Shown here: piece by piece, positions 6,945 through 12,797 of the stretch | Numbering within the stretch: position 1 is the stretch's first letter | Layout: every line of letters starts with the position of its first letter | Assembly: GCA_017432405.1 (NCBI GenBank) | Contig: JAFRJF010000203.1 | Location: 1 to 14,557, forward strand | Length of the DNA: 14,557 bases | DNA from: Clostridia bacterium | GTDB lineage: Bacteria > Bacillota_A > Clostridia > Christensenellales > Aristaeellaceae | Direction of reading: 5' to 3' | Notes under the pieces: model-generated | Told to the model about the DNA's origin: nothing | The model's database searches: none | What the model saw: only the letters and a program-made list of their open reading frames with translations | Position numbers and translations under genes: made by a program

Positions 6945-8034
6945 GCGCAACTGGAAGCGGACGCTGCTGGGCGTCGTCGATACCGTCACCCAGCCGCTGG
7001 TCGCCGTATTGATCAGCTTCCTGCTGGGCGCGGTGGTGATACTGGTCATCGGGAAAAACCCGCTGCTGGCCTACGGCGAGATGATCCGGGGGGCCTTCGG
7101 CAAGCAGGTCTACCTGATGAACACGCTCAAGCGCGCTACGCCCATCATCATGGGCGGCCTGGCGGTGTGCGTGGCCTGGCGCAGCGGCTACGAGGCCATG
7201 GGCGGCGAGGGCCAGATGATACTGGGCGCGGTGGCGGCAGCGCTGGCGGGCTACTACCTGCCCTTGCCGGGCTGGCTGCGCATCCCCGCGGCCCTGCTGG
7301 CAGCGGCGGCGGCGGGCGCGCTGTATTCGGTGGTGTCGGGCTGGCTGTTTGAAAGGTTCGACGTCACCTTCGTCATCTCCACGCTGATGATGAACTACAT
7401 CGCCAACTACTTTGCGGCCTACCTGTGCAACTACCCGCTGCGGGACCCGGAGGCCAACGTCTACCAGATGCAGAACGCCCAGACGGGCAAGCTGCCCGCG
7501 GAGGCCACGCTGCCCCCGATCATGAAGGGCTGGGTGCATTGGGGCTTTGTGCTGGCGGTGGCGGCGGTGATCGTCACCTGGTTCCTGTTCAAAAAGACCA
7601 GCTTCGGCTACAAGAGCCGCATGGGCGGCCTGAACCCCCGGTTCGCGCTGTACGGCGGCATCAATGCCCGGGGGATGCTGTACCTGGTGATGGTCCTCTC
7701 CGGCGTCATGGCCGGACTCGGCGGCGCGTTCGAGGTCATGGGCAGCAAGGGCCGGTACGTGGACCAGATGATCTTCTCCACCGGCTACGCCTGGACCGGC
7801 ATGGTGGCGGCGCTGCTGGCCAACATGAACCCCCTCGGCACGCTGCTGGCGTCGATCCTGCTGGCGGGCCTGGCCGTGGGCGGCAGCACCATGATGCTGA
7901 ACATGGACATTCCCCTGGAGGTGTGCAACATCATCGAGGGCATCATCACCCTCTTCATGAGCGCGAAGATGATCCGCATCGCGGCGGGCAACATGCGCAG
8001 GCGCAAGCAGGCGAAGGGAGGCGGGGAGACATGA
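6934..8034 (+). CDS. ABC importer permease 1 (BPD_transp_2 family, NupP-like)
   Basis: A 366-residue integral membrane protein of the branched-chain-amino-acid/ribose-type permease family, forming half of the nucleoside channel. Hydrophobic segments lie at about 20-40, 68-82, 95-110, 117-137, 146-165, 201-219, 248-268, and further on towards residue 350. The cytoplasmic coupling region that docks on the ATPase is SRMGGLNPRFALYGGINARG (228-247), with the family's MAGLGGAFEVMG following. The start is the ATG at 6934, inside the end of the ATPase gene; an upstream TTG at 6916 is possible but unneeded. The C-terminus is basic (MRRRKQAKGGG), as expected for a cytoplasmic tail. It overlaps the second permease by 4 nt (ATGA). 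The ORF-level call and family are secure; nucleoside specificity comes from its partner genes. Confidence 0.9.
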   Translation: MENKRNWKRTLLGVVDTVTQPLVAVLISFLLGAVVILVIGKNPLLAYGEMIRGAFGKQVYLMNTLKRATPIIMGGLAVCVAWRSGYEAMGGEGQMILGAVAAALAGYYLPLPGWLRIPAALLAAAAAGALYSVVSGWLFERFDVTFVISTLMMNYIANYFAAYLCNYPLRDPEANVYQMQNAQTGKLPAEATLPPIMKGWVHWGFVLAVAAVIVTWFLFKKTSFGYKSRMGGLNPRFALYGGINARGMLYLVMVLSGVMAGLGGAFEVMGSKGRYVDQMIFSTGYAWTGMVAALLANMNPLGTLLASILLAGLAVGGSTMMLNMDIPLEVCNIIEGIITLFMSAKMIRIAAGNMRRRKQAKGGGET

Positions 8035-8936
8035 TGTACCTTGCCCAGGTGATCAATTCCACCATCCGGGAGATCACCCCGATCCTGCTGGTGGCGCTCT
8101 GCGCGGGCGTGTGCAGCAAGGTCCAGGTGTTCAACATCGCCCTGGAGGGCACGCTGCTGATGAGCGCGTTCTTCGCCTTCCTGACCCACTTCTTCCTGCA
8201 CAACATCTTCCTGTCGGTGGCGGTGGCGATGGCCGTGGCGATGGGGATGACGCTGGTCATGTCCTTCTTCATCGTGAAGCTGAAGGGGCAGCCCATGATC
8301 GTCGGCATGGCCCTGAACACCTTTGCCCGGGGCTTTACGACGTTCCTGCTCTCGGTCATCTTCAAGACGAAGGGCGCGGTGAACCCCTCCGATCTGAAGG
8401 GCCTGACCAAGTTCGACCTGCCGGTGATCCGGAATATACCGTTCCTGTCCACGGTGTTCGGGGCTTTGACGGCCATCGACTACCTGGCCTTTGCGCTGGC
8501 CATCGTGATGTTCGTCGTCATGTACCGTACGGTGATCGGCTTCCGGCTGCGGGCGCTGGGCATCAACCAGAGCGCGGCCAGCAGCCTGGGCATCAACGTG
8601 GCCCGCTACCAGATCCTGGCCACCACGCTGTCCGGCAGCATGATCGGCCTGGCCGGGTGCCTGCTGACCCTGGGCCGCAACGCCATGTTCATCCAGGACA
8701 TCTCCGGCGCCCGGGGCTACGTGGCGCTGGCGGCCAACAACCTGTGCAAGGGCCATCCCCTCGGGGCGATGATCTCCAGCGCGCTGTTTGGCTTTACTAC
8801 GGCCCTGGCGCGCAGCCTGCAGGGCACCGCCATTCGCCAGCAGCTGCTGCAGTGCATCCCCTACATCGCCACCATCGCCGCGATGGCCTTCTATAACGCC
8901 TGGGCGAGGATGAAGGCGAAGCGGCGGAACCTGTGA
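8031..8936 (+). CDS. ABC importer permease 2 (BPD_transp_2 family, NupQ-like)
   Basis: A 301-residue membrane protein, the second and shorter permease of the importer, as in Bacillus NupPQ-type pairs. The N-terminal part ITPILLVALCAGVCSKVQVF with NIALEG at 35-40 is characteristic. The ATPase-coupling loop is FRLRALGINQSAASSLGIN (171-189), followed by the conserved SGSMIGLAGCLLTLG (201-215). About eight hydrophobic segments are visible. The start ATG at 8031 overlaps the first permease's TGA by 4 nt, and a GGAGGCGGGGAG-like purine run lies just before it. A second ATG follows directly, so the true start may be one codon later. With the binding protein and ATPase this completes an importer likely to carry purine nucleosides; the exact ligand is inferred from the family and from the catabolic genes next door. 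Confidence 0.9.
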   Translation: MMYLAQVINSTIREITPILLVALCAGVCSKVQVFNIALEGTLLMSAFFAFLTHFFLHNIFLSVAVAMAVAMGMTLVMSFFIVKLKGQPMIVGMALNTFARGFTTFLLSVIFKTKGAVNPSDLKGLTKFDLPVIRNIPFLSTVFGALTAIDYLAFALAIVMFVVMYRTVIGFRLRALGINQSAASSLGINVARYQILATTLSGSMIGLAGCLLTLGRNAMFIQDISGARGYVALAANNLCKGHPLGAMISSALFGFTTALARSLQGTAIRQQLLQCIPYIATIAAMAFYNAWARMKAKRRNL

Positions 8937-8941
8937 GAACA

Positions 8942-8966
8942 GTGGCGGCAGGTTGCCGCCGCTACA
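8942..8966. repeat. GC-rich hairpin repeat, copy of 235-259
   Basis: This 25-nt sequence differs from 235-259 at one base (24 of 25 identical). It folds as GGCGGCA (8944-8950), loop GGT, TGCCGCC (8954-8960). It sits 6 nt after the permease stop, in the 92-nt gap before the adenosylhomocysteinase-type gene. It may influence message processing between them. No T-tract follows, and I see no convincing promoter in the rest of the gap. Confidence 0.65.
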
Positions 8967-9028
8967 GGACCTTTCCGCGTATGAAAATATTGGATCAACC
9001 ATTCTGACGTGACATGGAGGTAACGAAT

Positions 9029-10273
9029 ATGAGCATCATCAGAGACATCAGCCTGGCGCCCTCCGGCGAGAACAAGATCGAATGGGTGCGGCGAAACTGC
9101 CCCCTGCTGCGCAGCCTGGAGGCGGACTTCTCGAAGTCCAGGCCCTTCGAGGGCAAGCGCATCGCGCTGTCCATCCACCTGGAGGCCAAGACCGCCTACC
9201 TGTGCAAGGTCCTGGCCGCCGGCGGGGCCGAGATGTACGTGACCGGGTCGAACCCGCTGTCCACCCAGGACGACGTGGCGGCGGCGCTGGTCGCGGCGGG
9301 CCTGAACGTGTTCGCCTGGCACGGGGCCACCGACGAGGAATACTTCGCCCACATCCGCCAGACCCTGTCCCACCACGCCAACATCATCATCGACGACGGC
9401 GGCGACCTGGTGCACATGCTGCACACCGAGATGCGGGATGAGCTGCAGTACGTGATCGGCGGCTGCGAGGAGACCACCACGGGCATCGTTCGCCTGATCG
9501 CCATGAACAAGGAGGGCAAGCTGCAATTCCCGATGGTGAAGGTGAACAACGCCGACTGCAAGCACCTGTTCGACAACCGCTACGGCACCGGCCAGTCCGT
9601 GTGGGACGGCATCAACCGCACCACCAACCTGATCGTCGCCGGGAAGTACGTGGTCGTCGCGGGCTACGGCTGGTGTGGCAAGGGCGTGGCCATGCGGGCG
9701 AAGGGGCTGGGCGCGAAGGTCATCGTGACCGAGGTGAACCCCATCCGCGCCATCGAGGCGGTCATGGACGGCTTCGAGGTGCTGCCGATGCGCGAGGCGG
9801 CGGTGCTGGGCGACCTGTTCGTGACGGTGACCGGCTGCGCCGGCGTCATCACCCAGCCCGATTTCATGGTGATGAAGGAAGGTGCGGTGCTCTGCAACGC
9901 TGGCCATTTCGACGTGGAAGTGGACATGAAGTGGCTGAGGGAATGCTCGACGGAGATCCGCGAGATGCGCGCCAACATCATGGGCTACACCCTGCCCAAC
10001 GGCAAGCACGTGTACGTGCTGGCGGAGGGCCGGCTGGTGAACCTGGCGGCGGGCGACGGACATCCGGCGGAGATCATGGACATGAGCTTTGCCATCCAGG
10101 CGCTCTCCGCGAAGTACCTGGTGGAGCACGCGGGCGAGCTGAAGGAGAAGCTGATCGACGTTCCCGCCGAGGTGGACCTGGAGGTGGCCAACCGCAAGCT
10201 GGCCTTCCTGGGGGTCACCATCGACAAGCTGACGCCGGAGCAGGAGGCATACCTGAACAGCTCCGCGGTCTGA
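9029..10273 (+). CDS. ahcY: Adenosylhomocysteinase-family protein (short type)
   Basis: A 414-residue NAD-dependent hydrolase of the SAH hydrolase family, which cleaves S-adenosylhomocysteine to homocysteine and the nucleoside. Landmarks are GSNPLSTQDD (73-82), DDGGDL (122-127), EETTTG (147-152), the catalytic Lys178 and Asp182-Asn183 in CKHLFDNRYGTGQS, the NAD-binding GYGWCGKG (212-219), GHFDVEVD (292-299) and GHPAEIMDMSFA (344-355). It is shorter than the human and typical bacterial forms and lacks the C-terminal Lys/Tyr tail, as in archaeal and Thermotoga-type enzymes. One archaeal short member from Methanocaldococcus acts on S-inosylhomocysteine, so the true substrate here may be the deaminated form. 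The ATG at 9029 has GGAGG 8 nt upstream. It is probably the last gene of the importer operon and ends before a strong hairpin. Family certain; base preference open. Confidence 0.92.
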   Translation: MSIIRDISLAPSGENKIEWVRRNCPLLRSLEADFSKSRPFEGKRIALSIHLEAKTAYLCKVLAAGGAEMYVTGSNPLSTQDDVAAALVAAGLNVFAWHGATDEEYFAHIRQTLSHHANIIIDDGGDLVHMLHTEMRDELQYVIGGCEETTTGIVRLIAMNKEGKLQFPMVKVNNADCKHLFDNRYGTGQSVWDGINRTTNLIVAGKYVVVAGYGWCGKGVAMRAKGLGAKVIVTEVNPIRAIEAVMDGFEVLPMREAAVLGDLFVTVTGCAGVITQPDFMVMKEGAVLCNAGHFDVEVDMKWLRECSTEIREMRANIMGYTLPNGKHVYVLAEGRLVNLAAGDGHPAEIMDMSFAIQALSAKYLVEHAGELKEKLIDVPAEVDLEVANRKLAFLGVTIDKLTPEQEAYLNSSAV

Positions 10274-10282
10274 CGGGTAAAG

Positions 10283-10321
10283 CAAATACTGGTTTGTCGC
10301 TTCGCGACAAACCAGTATTTG
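10283..10321. terminator. Perfect 18-bp hairpin, probable bidirectional terminator
   Basis: CAAATACTGGTTTGTCGC (10283-10300), loop TTC, GCGACAAACCAGTATTTG (10304-10321). It lies exactly between two converging genes ending at 10273 and 10333. The A-rich and T-rich ends of the stem sit where a terminator on either strand needs U residues, though no long T-run is present. Its arm is related to the palindrome at 4088-4129 and to 280-296 (16 of 17 identical to the latter), so it is also a repeat-family member. Confidence 0.75.
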
Positions 10322-10332
10322 TTATAAATCGA

Positions 10333-11301
10333 TTACGCCAGCTCTCCGTGGAGCTTCGCGAACTTGCTGGACTTGCTGTCGAGCATGGCGAAGGACGCCT
10401 CGGTGGGGATTTCGTTCATGCCGGATTCCAGGTAGTTGCGCAGGACGCCGGTCAGCACGAAGGGGCGGACAAAGGCGCTGTGAATGATGTTCCACAGTAT
10501 GACGCCGGCAATAACGGCGGCGGCGAGCATCAGGGAGGAGGGGTTGGTGAGGAACGCGGGGATGTCCGTGTCTGTGGCCGCGATCTGCGCCATCTCCCGG
10601 GCCAGCTGCTCAAAGGTGGCGGGGAAGCGGGAGGCAATCAGGTAGAAGATGCCGGAGAAGACGCCGCCGATGACCACCAGGGAGGCGAGGCCCATGCCGA
10701 ATACGCGGCCGAGGTTCCTGGCCAGGGTCTTGCCGTGCCTGAAGAACAGGACCGCGCCCTCGCAGGTGGCCTTCGCGGCGCCCTGATCCTTGCGGTAGAA
10801 GACCCATCCCAGGCAGCAATCGCACAGGTAGGCCACCACCACCTGGATGGCGCTGTTGATGGCGCTGGCCACGGATTCGCCGCTGTCGCCGCCCACGGCC
10901 CTGCCCAGCCCCGTCAGTCCCCTGCCGAGCTGCTGGAAGATGCCCTTGATGACGTTGGTTGCGGCGAAGAAGATCGCGACGGTGGCGAAGCGCTCCTTCA
11001 CGACCCGCTTGCCCTCGCCGATGACGTCCTCGGGCAGCCTTCCCTCGGTGATGGCCCGGGTCATCATGGCGATTTGCCCCGCCTTGTAGGTATAGGAGAT
11101 GTACCTGAGCATGATGACGAGGACGATGATGCCGATGATCGCGCCGATGCCCAGGCCGATGAGGCCGTTGTCGGCGGTCTTCTCGGCGATGAAGAAGCCG
11201 GCGGCAGCCAGGGCGGCCATGATCACGAACGCCAGTATGTCAAACAGCAGGCGTCGGACCGAAAAGCCTATGGTCAGCGAATAGATTTCCTTGTTTGTCA
11301 T
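10333..11301 (-). CDS. Multi-pass membrane protein of unknown function
   Basis: A 322-residue protein with about six hydrophobic segments, at roughly 18-39, 46-68, 105-121, 147-168, 200-222 and 256-277. The N-terminus is short and probably cytoplasmic. Between segments 4 and 5 lies a conserved-looking stretch containing a Cys pair (DCCLGWVFYR, 161-170) and LFFRHGKTLARN (185-196). The C-terminal end is soluble and ends with Ser/Lys-rich residues (DSKSSKFAKLH). I do not recognise a named family; similar proteins seem common in Clostridia, but that is from memory. The ATG at 11301 has a perfect AGGAGG 8 nt upstream. It follows the small unknown gene by 25 nt and the TetR gene beyond it, so all three may be one leftward unit. 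A transporter or envelope role is possible but unsupported. Confidence 0.8.
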   Translation of the reverse strand: MTNKEIYSLTIGFSVRRLLFDILAFVIMAALAAAGFFIAEKTADNGLIGLGIGAIIGIIVLVIMLRYISYTYKAGQIAMMTRAITEGRLPEDVIGEGKRVVKERFATVAIFFAATNVIKGIFQQLGRGLTGLGRAVGGDSGESVASAINSAIQVVVAYLCDCCLGWVFYRKDQGAAKATCEGAVLFFRHGKTLARNLGRVFGMGLASLVVIGGVFSGIFYLIASRFPATFEQLAREMAQIAATDTDIPAFLTNPSSLMLAAAVIAGVILWNIIHSAFVRPFVLTGVLRNYLESGMNEIPTEASFAMLDSKSSKFAKLHGELA

Positions 11302-11326
11302 GGGAAAGACCTCCTTGTATTTAAGG

Positions 11327-11746
11327 TCAGTCGTCCACCCTCAGGGTGTCGACGATGGCGCTGATCGCGTCGTCGCGCGCCATGGCGGCGTCCTCGTCCT
11401 CCAGCTTGGTGACGCCGATGGTGACGGTCACCATCTCTTCGGCTTCGCCGTCGTCGTCGATCACCGGGGCGATGAACATGGTCTCGGTCACATCGTCGGT
11501 GGTAGAGGAAGCGGTGTAGACGTCCTTGAAGTGGCCCCAGGTGGGCAGGGTCTCCAGCTGGGCGACGCCCAGCTCGCCGGCGATCGCCTCTTGGGTGGGG
11601 TAGGGCGTGCCGTCGGGGAGCTCCCGCCTGACGATGGAGACGTAGCCGTTGCCCCAGGCGCTGTCCTTGAAGCCCATGACGATGCTGTCCTCGTCGTCCT
11701 TGTGATCCTCGGAGGTGATCTTGATGGGTGCATTATAGCGCGGCAT
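11327..11746 (-). CDS. Small acidic protein of unknown function
   Basis: A 139-residue, strongly acidic frame with plausible secondary structure. Its middle (TPYPTQEAIAGELGVAQLE, 47-65) and its end (VTVTIGVTKLEDEDAA, then AISAIVDTLRVDD) look like a real alpha/beta domain. The ending resembles extracellular Mog1/PsbP-like or lipoprotein domains in Firmicutes, but this is only an impression. There is no signal peptide. The first ATG at 11746 has no visible ribosome binding site (the upstream bases are mixed CT-rich and GTGACG repeats), although it lies only 29 nt after the TetR stop. It may therefore be weakly expressed, start internally (for example the ATG at residue 24), or be the remnant of a longer gene that lost its N-terminus. 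The strand agrees with its neighbours and opposite-frame readings are less protein-like. Confidence 0.6.
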   Translation of the reverse strand: MPRYNAPIKITSEDHKDDEDSIVMGFKDSAWGNGYVSIVRRELPDGTPYPTQEAIAGELGVAQLETLPTWGHFKDVYTASSTTDDVTETMFIAPVIDDDGEAEEMVTVTIGVTKLEDEDAAMARDDAISAIVDTLRVDD

Positions 11747-11775
11747 GCGTCACAGTAGCGTCACACAGTCCCCGG

Positions 11776-12492
11776 TCAGATTTCCGTCCTGGCCACCGAC
11801 TCGATGGTCTGCATGGACGGACGGTCGGCCAGGTCTTTACAGATTTCTGTGGCGATGCGCATGCCTTCTGGCATGAGGCCGCGAAGCGCCGCCTTCGGCA
11901 CGCGGTCCTTCAGCGCCTCGCGGCAGATCAGGAAGGCGACCTCGCTGCTGGAGATGCCGTTGAAATATCCCTCCTGCTGCTTCAGGATCAGCGTTCTGCC
12001 CAGCATATAGGGCAGGTATTGGGCCCGGAGCGTCGCGGTCTCCTCGTCGATGTCGCTGCCGTAGTAGTGGCGAACCAGCTTCATGGCGAGGGTGTTGGGA
12101 CGCTTCGACAGGTAATTGAATATGAAGTCGTATTTCAGGGAATCGATGAAGAAATGGCGATAGCCCCCGGTTTCCATCATGAAGCGGTGGTAGGTGGACA
12201 CCGCGGCCAGCGCGAACAGCGCCGGGTCGGCCTCGAAGCTGATCGCCGCGTGTACCGGCGGCATGGTGTGCTTCAGCATGGCCAGAGTGACATAGGCGCC
12301 CAGGCGCTCCTTGTTGCCGAAGCAGTTGTTCAGTGATCCCGTGGCGACGCCGGATGCCCTTGTGATGTCGACGATATTCGCGTTTTCAAAGCCCTTTTCC
12401 CTGAACACGGTGATGGCGCCGTCGATGATCTGGGCCATGGTCTTCTGCCGTTGCAGGCTCTTTTTCGTGGGTTTGGCGGATTCTGCACTCAT
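11776..12492 (-). CDS. TetR-family transcriptional regulator
   Basis: A 238-residue regulator. The N-terminal helix-turn-helix at about 20-66 follows the TetR pattern: AQIIDGAITVFREKGFENAN, then VDITRASGVATGSLNNCFGNKERL. The usual Tyr/His-Tyr-Phe of the recognition helix is replaced by NNCF. A charged leader of 18 residues (Lys/Arg-rich) precedes the domain. The C-terminal part (70-238) is helical, with no recognised ligand-binding subfamily. The ATG at 12492 is the first in frame; only a weak AGGG site, 13 nt away, precedes it. It heads a leftward set with the small acidic protein and the membrane protein, which are likely targets. The repeated TGTCACT boxes in its upstream region could be its own operator. 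No evidence links it to the nucleoside genes. Confidence 0.88.
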   Translation of the reverse strand: MSAESAKPTKKSLQRQKTMAQIIDGAITVFREKGFENANIVDITRASGVATGSLNNCFGNKERLGAYVTLAMLKHTMPPVHAAISFEADPALFALAAVSTYHRFMMETGGYRHFFIDSLKYDFIFNYLSKRPNTLAMKLVRHYYGSDIDEETATLRAQYLPYMLGRTLILKQQEGYFNGISSSEVAFLICREALKDRVPKAALRGLMPEGMRIATEICKDLADRPSMQTIESVARTEI

Positions 12493-12507
12493 ATTGCTTC
12501 AGCCCTG

Positions 12508-12542
12508 TTTATACTGTCACTCGTCCTGCGAATTTTGTCACT
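12508..12542 (-). promoter_or_regulatory. Direct TGTCACT repeats around a possible TetR-gene promoter
   Basis: TGTCACT occurs at 12515-12521 and 12536-12542, exactly 21 bp apart (two helical turns). A TATAAA -10 candidate on the minus strand (12513-12508) lies next to the first copy, and the second copy abuts the -35 position, which itself is poor (AAAATT). This would suit an activator or autoregulatory site. TetR operators are usually palindromic, so the link to the neighbouring regulator is uncertain. Confidence 0.35.
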
Positions 12543-12583
12543 GATACTGAAAATATTGACCATCAAAACCATATTATTTGCCA

Positions 12584-12612
12584 TTGAAAGCCATTGTTTG
12601 ATCTTGTAAAAT
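12584..12612 (+). promoter_or_regulatory. Sigma-A-like promoter for the repeat-rich surface protein
   Basis: TTGAAA (12584-12589), a 17-nt spacer and TAAAAT (12607-12612), each 5 of 6 to consensus. Transcription would begin near 12619, giving an unusually long leader of about 180 nt before the ATG at 12798. Confidence 0.6.
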
Positions 12613-12614
12613 GT

Positions 12615-12656
12615 AGACGGAGTATCTTGAACTTTTTCAAGGTCAATATGCCGTCT
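12615..12656. promoter_or_regulatory. Nested dyad at the presumed transcription start
   Basis: The outer arms AGACGG (12615-12620) and CCGTCT (12651-12656) enclose an inner inverted repeat CTTGAA, CTTT, TTCAAG (12626-12641). The dyad covers the expected start of the surface-protein transcript, so it could be an operator or the first stem of the leader RNA. It lacks a terminal T-tract. Confidence 0.4.
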
Positions 12657-12797
12657 CCAAAGCATATATTAATGAAAAATGACTGTAAAGTCAACACAGA
12701 GCGGAAAAAGATTGTGTTTAGACACCGAAATAACCGAGACTAACCTGACGACGACCGGACGCAGACCGACTGATATTGGCAGGAAGAAGGTAAAAAT

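Larger units (their letters stand above)
12493..12797. other. AT-rich divergent intergenic region
   Basis: No gene is visible in these 305 nt between the divergent TetR and surface-protein genes. Its AT content is clearly higher than in the neighbouring coding DNA. It holds direct repeats beside a weak leftward promoter, one good rightward promoter and a dyad at the presumed transcription start, listed separately. The last 140 nt before the ATG at 12798 form an untranslated leader with no structure I can name. Confidence 0.6.

Noticed and set aside
8967..9028. A separate promoter for the adenosylhomocysteinase-type gene.
   Set aside because: No pair of -35 and -10 boxes with a 16-18 nt spacer is convincing here, so I treat the gene as part of the importer operon.
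9601..11364. A 587-codon plus-strand frame spanning the end of the adenosylhomocysteinase gene and the membrane-protein gene.
   Set aside because: It crosses a strong hairpin terminator and overlaps two genes with clear motifs or ribosome binding sites; composition is shadow-like.
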